Source: Oleidesulfovibrio sp964593925
GTDB lineage: Bacteria; Desulfobacterota; Desulfovibrionia; Desulfovibrionales; Desulfovibrionaceae
NCBI GenBank assembly: GCA_964593925.1
Contig: CAZQKM010000005.1
Coordinates: forward strand, 38,733 to 102,732
Direction of reading: 5' to 3'
DNA length: 64,000 nt
Numbering within the stretch: the first letter of the stretch is position 1; the number at the start of each line of letters is the position of its first letter. This document shows, piece after piece, positions 35,288-44,499 of the stretch. Below the pieces are notes generated by a model. It had not been told where the DNA came from and made no database searches. It saw nothing but the letters and a program-made list of their open reading frames with translations. The translations under genes were made by a program, and so were the position numbers.

Positions 35288-35689
35288 ATGATGATGCAAA
35301 AGAATGTCAGACACGGGGGAGCCAATGGCAAGTTGTACCGCGCCCGTGATGGTAAGATTATGGGCGTGTGCAAGGGGGTAGCGGAACATTTTGGGATAAC
35401 AGTGACCTTGGTGCGGCTAATTGCCATCCTGGGGACGGTGTTTACCGGGGTTTGGCCCATGCTCATCGGCTATATAGCTGCAGGGTTCTTGTTGCAGCCC
35501 AAACCCGTTTTGCCTGTAGAGGATGCTTTCGAGGAAGAGTTCTATTCGTCGTATGTGACTTCACGAAGTGCGACTTTGGCCCGCCTCAAAGAACGTTTTA
35601 CCAGGCTGGAGCGGCGTGTGGGGCGTATGGAAGATACTGTGACCAGTCGATCTTTTGATTGGGAGCGTCGCCTTGGCGAACGTAGGTAG
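35288..35689 (+). CDS. pspC: Phage shock protein C
   Basis: This 133-residue protein has the PspC domain (LYRARDGKIMGVCKGVAEHFGI, residues about 16-37, then VTLVRLIAILGTVFTG), one membrane helix (GVWPMLIGYIAAGFLLQP) and a coiled C-terminal tail. Three consecutive ATG codons at 35288, 35291 and 35294 are possible starts. The site GGGAGGG at 35281-35287 best fits 35294. It is the last gene of the psp operon and is followed by a long hairpin. Confidence 0.92.
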   Translation: MMMQKNVRHGGANGKLYRARDGKIMGVCKGVAEHFGITVTLVRLIAILGTVFTGVWPMLIGYIAAGFLLQPKPVLPVEDAFEEEFYSSYVTSRSATLARLKERFTRLERRVGRMEDTVTSRSFDWERRLGERR

Positions 35690-35815
35690 CGTTGTCTTTT
35701 TTTGAACGATATTGGGACATATGGAAAAGACCAGAGCATTTTCATGAGATAAAATCTGGTAGATCCTTATGGTGTTGTGAGCCGTGCAGCTTGTTGTCCT
35801 GATGTAGGTATGCCA

Positions 35816-35867
35816 CATGCACAAACGCTCCGACGGCACATATGCGCCGTCGGAGCGTTTGTGCATG
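35816..35867. terminator. 22-bp perfect hairpin between pspC and leuB
   Basis: The arm at 35816-35837 is an exact complement of 35846-35867 around the 8-base loop ACATATGC. It lies between the convergent pspC and leuB genes. No long T-run follows, so it may end transcription from either side or block read-through by structure alone. The stem is longer than a typical intrinsic terminator. Confidence 0.7.
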
Positions 35868-35879
35868 TACTGGTAGGGG

Positions 35880-36956
35880 CTAAATACGTTCGATCACCAG
35901 GTTGCCTATGGTATTACAACCTGCCAGCGTGCAATCTTTTTCCATAATATCGCCGGTACGGAATCCGGCCCTAAGGGCTTGGCGCACCGCCTGTTCAACA
36001 GCAACGGCTTCTGCTTCCAGCGAAAAACTATGCCGCAGCATCATGGCGACAGAAAGAATGGCAGCCAGCGGATTAGCTCTGTTCTGCCCCGCAATATCTG
36101 GGGCTGAGCCATGTATGGGTTCATATATCCCAGGGCCGTCCAATCCCAGAGAGGCCGAGGGCAACATGCCTATGGAACCGGTAATGACAGCCGCTTCGTC
36201 AGAAAGGATATCGCCGAACAGGTTGCCAGTAACCAGCACATCAAACTGAGATGGATCTCGCACAAGCTGCATGGCAGCGTTATCCACATACATGTGTGTC
36301 AATTCCAGATCTGAGTATTCTGCGGCATGGGTCTCGGTGACGATTTCACGCCACAAACGAGAGACCGCAAGTACGTTGGCTTTGTCGACTGAACACACAC
36401 GGCCGGAGCGCTTGCGGGCAGATTCAAAGGCAATACGGGCAATACGGCGGATCTCTTCTTCGTCATAGACCATGGTGTTATAGGCTGTGCGCAGACCATG
36501 GCGTACTTCTTCGCCTGCGGGTGTTCCAAAATAGATACCACCCGTGAGCTCTCGTACTACCATGATATCAATACCTTTTTCTCTGATATCCGGTCGCAGA
36601 AAGCAGGCATTGGCTAGTTCGGGCAGCAGGGTGGCAGGGCGTAGATTGGCAAACAGTCCCAACTCCTTGCGGATGCCGAGTAAGCCGGATTCGGGGCGAT
36701 CGGCCCCCACAAGATGATCCCATTGAGGGCCGCCCACAGCGCCTAGCAGTACGGCATGCACTGCCTTGCAGGCGGCAATGGTGTCCTCCGGTAATGGCGT
36801 GCCCGTGGCCTCAATGGCGGCACCGCCGATAAGGGCGTCAGTTACTTCCAACTCATGACCAAATCTTCCACTTATGGTTTCCAGGACTCTGAGGCTTTGC
36901 TCTGTGATTTCAGGCCCGATGCCGTCTCCGGCAAGCAAGCATATGCGCATTTTCAT
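35880..36956 (-). CDS. leuB: 3-isopropylmalate dehydrogenase
   Basis: This 358-residue enzyme oxidatively decarboxylates 3-isopropylmalate in leucine synthesis. It shows ICLLAGDGIGPEITEQ, the LLGAVGGPQWDHL-type motif, ELTGGIYFG(T)P and the cofactor-binding block YEPIHGSAPDIAGQNRANPLA (split near residues 280-300). The length is typical. It is the last gene of the leu cluster, directly after the DUF89 gene. Confidence 0.97.
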   Translation of the reverse strand: MKMRICLLAGDGIGPEITEQSLRVLETISGRFGHELEVTDALIGGAAIEATGTPLPEDTIAACKAVHAVLLGAVGGPQWDHLVGADRPESGLLGIRKELGLFANLRPATLLPELANACFLRPDIREKGIDIMVVRELTGGIYFGTPAGEEVRHGLRTAYNTMVYDEEEIRRIARIAFESARKRSGRVCSVDKANVLAVSRLWREIVTETHAAEYSDLELTHMYVDNAAMQLVRDPSQFDVLVTGNLFGDILSDEAAVITGSIGMLPSASLGLDGPGIYEPIHGSAPDIAGQNRANPLAAILSVAMMLRHSFSLEAEAVAVEQAVRQALRAGFRTGDIMEKDCTLAGCNTIGNLVIERI

Positions 36957-37862
36957 TTAGAACAGCTCCTTGAATTTTTTCATACACGCCAGAGGTACCC
37001 CGGGTTGTGGTTGTTGCGATAAAAACATGGACGTCCCTTGTGCTACTGCGAGGGTAGTGGCAACAACAGCGCATTTTGCTTTGAAGGCAAACCAGATGGG
37101 ACGCAATGCACCATGCATTCCCTCATAGTTTCCTTGTCCTTTGGCCAGCACTACATCTGCCGCCATGAGACGGTTGCGGAAGTCGGGTGCAAGACGTTCT
37201 GCCAGCACACCTGGAGTATCCGCACCACAAGACACAACGCGGCACAGCTCGGACATACCGCAAGCTTGTGCGTCTTTTTGAGTGGCATCGTTGAGCACGG
37301 GGCGTTCACGCACGGCATATGTTACATCCAGCCCCATATTTTGTAACTGTTCCACCAGCAGCATATCAAGTACGATTTCACCACAATTGTCGCCTATGAT
37401 GAGCACGGTGTCTGCCTGCGCCAGTTCCTGACAAAAAGCTGCGTAGTTTGCGGGAGACCATGGACTGTCAGTTTCTGTGTCCAGCGCACGCTCCCAGTCA
37501 TAGTCAATACCTGTACCTGCATCAATGTAGTTGCCGATAATGGCTATATGCAGTGCCATCCGCAAAGGTTCCGCAGAGGCTTTGAGCATACGGCGCAGCC
37601 GTGGCAGCAGTGCTGCGGCACGCTGGTTTGCCTGCCTTTTGGCCACAGCAAAAGGATCGCAAACGCCGGTGAGCTGTGGCACGGACAGATAGAGCGGGCG
37701 GAGTAAGGCCGGGGGGCTTCCCGCAAGCCCGCATTCGGCGATATGTGCAGCAAAGTTACGTATCACCTTTTCCTGCAAAGTTCCATTGTCCGGTGCGGCA
37801 AGGCGTGCCACACGCACGGCCTGTGCCATCATGCAGGGCAAACATTCTGGGGTCGCCTGCAT
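36957..37862 (-). CDS. DUF89/ARMT1-like damage-control phosphatase family protein
   Basis: This 301-residue protein matches the DUF89 family, whose characterised members are metal-dependent phosphatases acting on damaged sugar phosphates or related metabolites. The N-terminal CLPCMM motif is typical of the prokaryotic subgroup. The core has VLIIGDNCGEIVLDMLLVEQL and YAVRERPVLNDATQKDA, with metal-ligand-like Asp and Asn residues, then VLAKGQGNYEGM. It lies within the leucine operon, between leuD and leuB, with a one-base gap on either side. It may repair a damaged intermediate of this pathway, which is an inference from position. Confidence 0.9.
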   Translation of the reverse strand: MQATPECLPCMMAQAVRVARLAAPDNGTLQEKVIRNFAAHIAECGLAGSPPALLRPLYLSVPQLTGVCDPFAVAKRQANQRAAALLPRLRRMLKASAEPLRMALHIAIIGNYIDAGTGIDYDWERALDTETDSPWSPANYAAFCQELAQADTVLIIGDNCGEIVLDMLLVEQLQNMGLDVTYAVRERPVLNDATQKDAQACGMSELCRVVSCGADTPGVLAERLAPDFRNRLMAADVVLAKGQGNYEGMHGALRPIWFAFKAKCAVVATTLAVAQGTSMFLSQQPQPGVPLACMKKFKELF

Positions 37863-38366
37863 TTATGGTGCACCCGCTGCAAGGCGTTGTCGTACATAGG
37901 GCGCAAGTCCTCCCTGTTCCAAAATTTCCCGCATGAAGGGGGGCAGAGGCGGGCAGGTGATGACGGTGCCGAATGTTTGGTTGATGATACGGCCCTCTCC
38001 CACGTCTACGGCAATGTCATCGCCATCATTGATATTGTGGATGTCATCGCCTATTTCAATGAGGTTTAACCCCATGTTAAAGCTGTTGCGGTAGAAAATG
38101 CGCGCGAAGCTATGGGCAACTACAACAGATATACCTGCACCCAGAATGGCAATGGGGGCATGCTCGCGCGAAGATCCGCAGCCAAAGTTTTTGCCACCCG
38201 CCAATATATCGCCTTTGCGTACACGCTGTACCCAGCCGTGTTCAAGGCCTTCCATACAGTTGGCGCCCAGCTCGATGGGGTCAGTGGTCACCAGAAAGCG
38301 TGCGGGGATAATGGCGTCAGTGTCAATGTGGTCGCCTACTTTATGGACGGTACCAGTGTAGATCAT
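37863..38366 (-). CDS. leuD: 3-isopropylmalate dehydratase small subunit
   Basis: This 167-residue small subunit pairs with LeuC in the isomerisation of isopropylmalate. It shows GDHIDTDAIIPARFLVTTDP, GKNFGCGSSREHAPIA and ARIFYRNSFNMGLNL. It is the short HacB-like type. It follows leuC after a short gap. Confidence 0.97.
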   Translation of the reverse strand: MIYTGTVHKVGDHIDTDAIIPARFLVTTDPIELGANCMEGLEHGWVQRVRKGDILAGGKNFGCGSSREHAPIAILGAGISVVVAHSFARIFYRNSFNMGLNLIEIGDDIHNINDGDDIAVDVGEGRIINQTFGTVITCPPLPPFMREILEQGGLAPYVRQRLAAGAP

Positions 38367-38387
38367 TGTATGGTGCTCCTGTAGTGC

Positions 38388-39644
38388 CTAGATATGGCGT
38401 GGGTCGGCAATTTCACCTGCGATGGCAGAAGCCGCGGCCACAGCAGGGTTGGAAAGATACACCTCAGACTCAAGGCTGCCCATGCGGCCTCGGAAGTTGC
38501 GATTGGTGGTGGCAATGGCGCGTTCACCATCAGCCAGGATGCCCATATGTCCGCCAAGGCAGGGGCCACAGGTTGCAGGGCCAACAATGCAGCCCGCATC
38601 CATGAAAATTTCCATGAGGCCCTCTTTAAGCGCCTGCTTCCAGATGGCGGGGGTGGCGGGCAGTATGATGCAACGCACATTGGCATGTACCTTGCGTCCC
38701 CGCAGTATGGCAGCAGCTTCGCGTAAGTCGCTGATACGGCCATTGGTGCATGATCCCACCACGGCCTGATGGATTTGCAGGCCACGTACTGCGTCTACGG
38801 GTTTGACATTTTCAGGCAGGTGGGGGCAAGCAACTTGAGGTGTCAGGTGGCTGACATCAAAACGCAGTTCGCGTTCATACGTTGCCCCTACGTCGGCGTG
38901 CAAGGGGGCATCGTTGCGCCCTTTGGCAGCGGTATAGGCCAGAGTCGTGGTATCGGCAGGAAAAAGCCCACACTTACCGCCTGCCTCAATGGCCATATTG
39001 GCAATGGTCATACGACCCTCTACAGACATGGCGTCTACCACCGGGCCATCAAATTCCAGAGCCTTGTACAGCGCTCCTGCTACACCAATGTGCCCGATGA
39101 GATGCAGAATAAGGTCTTTGGCTCCCACATGTTCCGGCAACTCGCCCTCATAGGTAACGCGTATACTGGGCGGTATCTTAAACCAGGTTTCACCCAGTGC
39201 CATGGCCCCGGCCACATCCGTGGAACCAAGCCCTGTAGCAAATGCACCAAGTCCGCCATAAGTGCAGGTGTGGCTGTCTGCACCCACCACAATATCTCCT
39301 GGCCCCACAAGGCCGAGTTCAGGCAGCAAGGCATGTTCCACACCGGCGTTACCACCTTCGTAATAGTGGGTAATATTCATTTTGTGGGCAAATTCCCGGG
39401 TGTTTTTTACCTGAATGGCAGAGTCAATATCTTTTTGCGGTGTAAAATGATCCATGACAAGAGCTACCTTGTCCGGGTCAAAGACCTGTGTGGCCCCCAT
39501 GGCATAAAACGATTTGATGGCCAGCGGTGCCGTAATGTCATTGGCCAGAGTCATACTTATGCGGCAACGGACAATCTGCCCGGGTTCGTCCACTTTTTGT
39601 TCGGTATGGCGTTGCAGTATTTTTTGTGCAAGCGTATGGGCCAT
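38388..39644 (-). CDS. leuC: 3-isopropylmalate dehydratase large subunit
   Basis: This 418-residue iron-sulfur dehydratase subunit is of the short homoaconitase-like type. It shows MDHFTPQKDIDSA, VVGADSHTCTYGGLGAFATG, VVGSCTNGRISDLREAA and the C-terminal FRGRMGS motif. Cluster cysteines are present in HTCTYG and GPATCGPCLGG. It lies next to leuA with no gap. Confidence 0.97.
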   Translation of the reverse strand: MAHTLAQKILQRHTEQKVDEPGQIVRCRISMTLANDITAPLAIKSFYAMGATQVFDPDKVALVMDHFTPQKDIDSAIQVKNTREFAHKMNITHYYEGGNAGVEHALLPELGLVGPGDIVVGADSHTCTYGGLGAFATGLGSTDVAGAMALGETWFKIPPSIRVTYEGELPEHVGAKDLILHLIGHIGVAGALYKALEFDGPVVDAMSVEGRMTIANMAIEAGGKCGLFPADTTTLAYTAAKGRNDAPLHADVGATYERELRFDVSHLTPQVACPHLPENVKPVDAVRGLQIHQAVVGSCTNGRISDLREAAAILRGRKVHANVRCIILPATPAIWKQALKEGLMEIFMDAGCIVGPATCGPCLGGHMGILADGERAIATTNRNFRGRMGSLESEVYLSNPAVAAASAIAGEIADPRHI

Positions 39645-41168
39645 TTATTTGTCCTCCTGGGTTTTTTTGGCAAGCCTGTTCAAAGCATTAAGGTATGCCT
39701 TGGCACTGGCTGTAATAATGTCTGGATCAGCTCCGCGCCCTACAGCAGCATGGCCGTTTTCTTGCAGTTTTACAGTAACTTCTCCTTGGGCATCGGTACC
39801 ACCGGTAATAGCGTTTACCGAATAGTGGCACAGTTGTGGCGTTTGTCGGATAATTTGTGAAATGGCATTGAACACGGCATCAATTGGCCCTACACCGAAT
39901 GTGGTGTGCTGGTGTCGCTGGCCTGCGACTTCCATGACAATTGCAGCCAAGGGCGGTACGCCGGTATCACTGGCCTGTACACTCAGGTGAACAAGCCTGA
40001 ATTTGTCAGGAATGCGAAAGACCTCTTCAAGTACCAGCGCTTCCAAGTCTTCATCATAGATCTGCTTTTTTTTGTCTGCCAATCGTTTTACGGCATCAAA
40101 CACTATTTGGGTCTGTTCCGGATCAAGCCGATACCCCAACTCTTCAAGTTTACCTTTTATGGCATTGCGTCCAGAATGTTTACCCAGCACGAGCTCTGTT
40201 TTGGCGCGTCCGACGGATTCGGGAGTCATAATTTCATATGTTTCGCGATTTTTGAGCATGCCATCCTGGTGGATACCTGATTCATGGGCAAAGGCGTTGG
40301 CTCCCACAACGGCCTTGTTGGCACTGATGGGCTGACCGATGATCATGGAAAGTAGGCGGCAAGAGGGAAAAAGTTGTTCGGTTTTTATATTGCTCTGCAC
40401 ATTGTAACATCCCTGCCGGGTATGCAGCGCCATGACAACCTCTTCGAGTGCTGCGTTCCCAGCGCGTTCACCAATGCCCGAAATGGTAACTTCGGCTTGA
40501 CGGGCTCCGGCTTTGATCGCAGCGAGAGTGTTGGCCACGGCAAGGCCAAGATCATTATGGCAATGCACGGAGAACACGGCCTTATGGCTGTTGGTTACAT
40601 TTTCCATGAGGTAACGAATAAGTGCACCGAATTCGTCGGGCTGAGCATAGCCGACGGTGTCGGGAATATTAATGGTGCTTGCACCGGCATCAATGGCTGT
40701 TTCCACCACGCGGCATAAAAAGTCTCTGTCTGAACGCGAGGCATCCTCAGCACTGAACTCTACATTGGCACACAGGCTGTAGGCGTAACGTACGGCTTCG
40801 CGGGCCATTTCAAGTACCTGGTCAGGGGATTTACGCAGTTTATACTCCATGTGCACGGGGGAGGTGGCCACAAAGGTATGGATACGGGGCGCCACAGCGT
40901 TTTTTATAGCATTCCACGCCTGTTCAATATCTGTGCGGACTGCGCGGCACAGGCCAGCCACCTGGGCATTTTTTATGGTGGCTGCAATACGTTGCACAGC
41001 CTCAAAATCCCCCTGGCTGGCGGTGGGAAAACCCGCTTCCATGATATCCACTCCCACTGCTTCAAGCTGGCGGGCGAGCTGAACTTTTTCGTGGATATTC
41101 ATTGTAGCGCCGGGTGACTGCTCTCCGTCACGCAAAGTGGTGTCAAAAATATACAGTTTGTCAGCCAT
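39645..41168 (-). CDS. leuA: 2-isopropylmalate synthase
   Basis: This 507-residue enzyme condenses acetyl-CoA with 2-oxoisovalerate, the first step of leucine synthesis. It shows the DTTLRDGEQSPGATM motif, FSVHCHNDLGLAVANTL, GERAGNAALEEVVMAL and the C-terminal leucine-regulatory domain. The length matches regulated LeuA. It follows pssA after about 155 bases, and the operon probably continues through leuB. Confidence 0.97.
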   Translation of the reverse strand: MADKLYIFDTTLRDGEQSPGATMNIHEKVQLARQLEAVGVDIMEAGFPTASQGDFEAVQRIAATIKNAQVAGLCRAVRTDIEQAWNAIKNAVAPRIHTFVATSPVHMEYKLRKSPDQVLEMAREAVRYAYSLCANVEFSAEDASRSDRDFLCRVVETAIDAGASTINIPDTVGYAQPDEFGALIRYLMENVTNSHKAVFSVHCHNDLGLAVANTLAAIKAGARQAEVTISGIGERAGNAALEEVVMALHTRQGCYNVQSNIKTEQLFPSCRLLSMIIGQPISANKAVVGANAFAHESGIHQDGMLKNRETYEIMTPESVGRAKTELVLGKHSGRNAIKGKLEELGYRLDPEQTQIVFDAVKRLADKKKQIYDEDLEALVLEEVFRIPDKFRLVHLSVQASDTGVPPLAAIVMEVAGQRHQHTTFGVGPIDAVFNAISQIIRQTPQLCHYSVNAITGGTDAQGEVTVKLQENGHAAVGRGADPDIITASAKAYLNALNRLAKKTQEDK

Positions 41169-41322
41169 GAGAAACTCCTGGAGTCAGGCGGCCAGTATGC
41201 CGCTGTGTTGTGGACGAAAGAAGAGACCTTTTGCTTTGTACGCTGGAAGCATGTTCCGTATGCACAACATTCGACAAAGGCTCCGCTTTGGGGCATCAGA
41301 CGAAAACGCGTGCTGTACGTAC

Positions 41323-42072
41323 TTATGATAGGTTGCGTAGTAGCTTGTGGTGACGACGGGGTAGGATGACATACGTATACACGGGGCCGGCTAGCAGGTA
41401 GCCCGCGAATACGAGAAATCCGAGAAGCTTAGGCTGAGAAATGAAAAGCGCAAATAGCAGGATAACAAAGACCATGATGCTGAACGGGCGCGCTTTGATA
41501 CTGGCGGGTTCCTTAAAAGAAATGTAGCGGAACCGACTAACCATGAGAAAGCCCAGCGTAAATGTAAGGGCAAGACAAAAGGAGGCGAAAAACGAGGACA
41601 ATGTTTCAGGGATGTATGTGCTGAAAAATACCAGAGCGGCAAGGGTACATCCCGCCGCAGGAGTGGGCAGGCCGATGAAAAACTTTTTGGGAGTCACCGC
41701 GGTAGAAGTGTTGAATCGCGCAAGTCGCAAGGCGCTACACGCGGTAAACAGAAACGCCACGGCAATACCCAATCGTCCGAATTCTTGCAATTGCCAGGAA
41801 TAGATCATAAAGGCGGGAGTGACACCAAAAGCCACAAGGTCGGCAAGAGAATCGAACTGCACACCAAACTCGCTGCTGCTGTTCGTCAATCTGGCTACCT
41901 TGCCGTCAAGCCCGTCCATGAGGGCACTGAATAAAATGGCGAGCGCACACATCTCTACACGGCCTTCAGCAGCCCATAACATACCGAGAAATCCTGCAAA
42001 AAGGCTTGCGGTAGTAAGCAGATTGGGCAAAATATAGACCCCTCTTCGGGGCGAAGGTCGTTGCTCGCTCAT
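41323..42072 (-). CDS. pssA: CDP-diacylglycerol--serine O-phosphatidyltransferase
   Basis: This 249-residue membrane enzyme makes phosphatidylserine from CDP-diacylglycerol and serine. The CDP-alcohol transferase signature DG-x2-AR-x8-G-x3-D-x3-D is present as DGLDGKVARLTNSSSEFG followed by QFDSLADL. Several membrane helices follow. It lies directly downstream of psd. Confidence 0.93.
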   Translation of the reverse strand: MSEQRPSPRRGVYILPNLLTTASLFAGFLGMLWAAEGRVEMCALAILFSALMDGLDGKVARLTNSSSEFGVQFDSLADLVAFGVTPAFMIYSWQLQEFGRLGIAVAFLFTACSALRLARFNTSTAVTPKKFFIGLPTPAAGCTLAALVFFSTYIPETLSSFFASFCLALTFTLGFLMVSRFRYISFKEPASIKARPFSIMVFVILLFALFISQPKLLGFLVFAGYLLAGPVYTYVILPRRHHKLLRNLS

Positions 42073-42109
42073 GTCTATCCGATTCTGGTTGGCAGAAAAG
42101 GGAGCAGTA

Positions 42110-42766
42110 TTAGGGTGCCAATGTACCGGACTTTACGGCCAGTATGCTTTGCCCAGCAAAAACCTGCTCGCCTACAGCTACTTTTGATTCATACCCTTCC
42201 GGCAGGTAAACGTCAACCCGCGAGCCAAAACGGATCATACCACAACGTTCTCCACGTTTTACAGTATCACCCTCTTCTGCACGGCAGACAATGCGGCGGG
42301 CAATGAGACCGGCGATTTGAACCATGCTCCACCGGTTGCCGTCGGTATCAACAATACCATAGGCGCACCGTTCATTAAGGGCAGATGCCTTATCCCACGA
42401 GGCATTGAAATATTTACCGGGATGATACGCGAGTGCCTCTACAGTACCTTCAACCGGGAAGCGGTTTACATGTACGTTAAAGACATTCATGAAGATACAG
42501 ATACACAGCCGGGATTCGCCGGTAAACGGGTCTGCCATGGGCTGTATGTTGATAATGCGTCCATCCGCAGGGCTGACACCAAGGCCCGGAGCAGATGGAA
42601 CAACTCTTGCCGGGTCTCGAAAAAAATGGACGCTAAACCAGCATAGCAATAAAAAGACAAGAGCCATAAACCAACAATCGACCATGGCAAACACCAATGA
42701 TGCCAGTGCGGTCAGGCCTATGGTCGGGAAACCTTCGGGGGTAACAGCAGCGGATGGTTTAATCAT
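42110..42766 (-). CDS. psd: Phosphatidylserine decarboxylase proenzyme
   Basis: This 218-residue proenzyme converts phosphatidylserine to phosphatidylethanolamine. The GS self-cleavage motif is visible in MIRFGSRVDVYLP near the C-terminus, where Ser would become the pyruvoyl group. An FFRDPAR(V)VP motif and two membrane helices are at the N-terminus. The short length fits the soluble-tail archaeal-type family. ATG 42766 is preferred; GTG 42784 is an alternative. It is the first gene before pssA and is divergent from the DUF523 gene. Confidence 0.93.
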   Translation of the reverse strand: MIKPSAAVTPEGFPTIGLTALASLVFAMVDCWFMALVFLLLCWFSVHFFRDPARVVPSAPGLGVSPADGRIINIQPMADPFTGESRLCICIFMNVFNVHVNRFPVEGTVEALAYHPGKYFNASWDKASALNERCAYGIVDTDGNRWSMVQIAGLIARRIVCRAEEGDTVKRGERCGMIRFGSRVDVYLPEGYESKVAVGEQVFAGQSILAVKSGTLAP

Positions 42767-42967
42767 ATGTACTCTGGAGGGCACTGCCCGACCAAGGCGG
42801 CATCAAGGCAGGCGCAGGTTGTTTTGTAAAAAATGTGTAAATATCTATGGGCCGGTGGCGGATGGCAACAGGGAGCAGGCTGCTCGTACCCGGTATGCTG
42901 TACACGCCATGTTCAACATGAAATAATACACGCGTATCCAACATGTTGCAAGCTTAAAGGGGCCGGT

Positions 42968-43948
42968 ATGTGCGAGCATATCCGCGTTGGCATCAGTTCG
43001 TGCCTTTTGGGAAATTCTGTCCGCTATAATGGTGGGCACAAATATGATGCATATATTGTCGGTGTGCTGGGATGTTATTTTGATTTTGTTCCTGTGTGCC
43101 CTGAAGTAGAGTGCGGCATGCCTGTACCACGCGAGGCCATGCGCCTTGTGGGCGATGCCGCGTGTCCGCGTTTGATGACATGTCGTACATGGCAAGACAA
43201 GACAACGCAGATGTGCATGTGGGCTACAGAGCGCGTCGAGGAGCTTGCAGCCGGGGCACTTTGCGGGTTTATATTTAAACGGGGTTCGCCTTCTTCGGGT
43301 ATGCAGCGAGTCAAGGTGTACCCCTTTGAGGATGCAGGGAGAAGGCATAGCCTAAAAGTACCTGTGCATGCCGGGGTAGGGCTTTTTGCCCGTATGCTTA
43401 TGGAACGGTTGCCTTTGCTGCCCGTGGAGGAAGAAGACCGCCTGCGTGACCCCGCCCTGCGTGCGCGTTTTTTGCAACATGTGATTGTGACTAGGCGTTG
43501 GCAGGCGCTGCTTGTCGCGGGTATGCCCCAGAGGGCCTTGCTGCGCTTTCATGCTCGGCACGAATTTGTATTTTCAGCCTACGCTCGGCCTCTTTGGCGG
43601 GAGATGGGGCAACTGGTTTCTGATATGGACCGGTATGATCCGGAACAGTTTAGGGACGCTTATGGGAGTCTGCTGACGCAGGTATTTTGTGCGCCTGCTA
43701 CAAGAGAATCGCATGTTGCCGTGTTGTATGATGGGATGGCTTGCATGCAGGATACACTTTCTGGCCAGGAACGGCAGAGGCTGCAGAAAGCTATAGGGGA
43801 GTACGGTATGGGTGCGATTTCACGCATGGCCCCTGTGATGTTGTTGCGGCGGTATGCCCGCAAATACGGCCGGGTTTCTTTGGCTGAGCAGTATTACCTA
43901 AACCCCAGCCCCGTTGAGTTGAAGGTGCACGGCCATGAAAGGGGATGA
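42968..43948 (+). CDS. DUF523 and DUF1722 (YbgA-like) fusion protein
   Basis: This 326-residue protein joins an N-terminal DUF523 domain (VGISSCLLGNSVRYNGGHK, PVCPEVECGMPVPREAMRL and GFIFKRGSPSSGMQRVKVY) with a C-terminal DUF1722 domain (FLQHVIVTRRWQALL, LLRFHARHEFVFSAY). The SCLLG and CPEVECG cysteines suggest a metal or cluster site. ATG 42968 follows AAAGGGG; upstream codons lack coding character. The function is unknown; in some genomes this pair lies near photolyase or stress genes. It is divergent from psd and precedes HU on the same strand. Confidence 0.88.
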   Translation: MCEHIRVGISSCLLGNSVRYNGGHKYDAYIVGVLGCYFDFVPVCPEVECGMPVPREAMRLVGDAACPRLMTCRTWQDKTTQMCMWATERVEELAAGALCGFIFKRGSPSSGMQRVKVYPFEDAGRRHSLKVPVHAGVGLFARMLMERLPLLPVEEEDRLRDPALRARFLQHVIVTRRWQALLVAGMPQRALLRFHARHEFVFSAYARPLWREMGQLVSDMDRYDPEQFRDAYGSLLTQVFCAPATRESHVAVLYDGMACMQDTLSGQERQRLQKAIGEYGMGAISRMAPVMLLRRYARKYGRVSLAEQYYLNPSPVELKVHGHERG

Positions 43949-43989
43949 CGAAAAAATGTTTTAGAGCATGATAGTCATACTCTTTATTC

Positions 43990-44019
43990 TTGTCATGAAT
44001 ATTCAATGTATAGTAGACT
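43990..44019 (+). promoter_or_regulatory. Candidate sigma-70 promoter for the HU gene
   Basis: TTGTCA at 43990-43995 and TAGACT at 44014-44019 are separated by 18 bases, in an AT-rich stretch about 60 bases before the HU start. Four of six bases match the consensus at the -10 element. Confidence 0.45.
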
Positions 44020-44075
44020 AAAATCTGCTGTAGCCGAAAAATGAAAAAGCAAGAATTTTTAGAAGGAGCTTTTTT

Positions 44076-44351
44076 ATGAATAAAAGCGAGTTGGTAAAAG
44101 TTGTGGCAGAAGAACACAACATGTCTCAAGAAGAGGCTGTTACGGTGGTCAATACATTTTTTGACGAAGTGCGCGAGGCTCTTGTGGCGGGGGATAGAGT
44201 GGAAATCAGAGGGTTCGGCTCTTTTAAAATAAAAGAATACAAGGGTTATACAGGGCGTAATCCCAAAACGGGCGAAAGCGTGAATGTTACCCCCAAACGT
44301 TTGCCTGTATTCAGGTCTAGCAAAGAGCTGAAAGAGTTGCTCAACTCTTGA
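44076..44351 (+). CDS. hup: HU-family DNA-binding protein
   Basis: This 91-residue histone-like protein bends and compacts DNA. It starts MNKSELVKVVAEEH and contains the family signature GFGSFKIKEYKGYTGRNPKTG (near residues 46-66), with the proline-tipped DNA arms RNPKTGE and a C-terminal FRSSKELKELLN. A good ribosome binding site, AGAAGGAGC, precedes the ATG. Its codon use matches the neighbours. It may be HU or IHF-like; the sequence alone does not separate them. Confidence 0.95.
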   Translation: MNKSELVKVVAEEHNMSQEEAVTVVNTFFDEVREALVAGDRVEIRGFGSFKIKEYKGYTGRNPKTGESVNVTPKRLPVFRSSKELKELLNS

Positions 44352-44499
44352 TGCCTTTTTCAAATACGTATGCCCGTAGTCGTGACCCGAAGGGGGAATT
44401 GGGACAGGGCATGTGAGCCTGCCTCTGTGGCTTTGGAGGTGCGTAACCGGGTGCGCCTTGCTCGGCGGTGTGCAACTTGGGCAAAAGTCAAAACCGTCC

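Noticed and set aside
38769..39860. Plus-strand 363-codon frame inside leuC and leuA
   Set aside because: It is antisense to two unmistakable leucine genes and shows no protein family.
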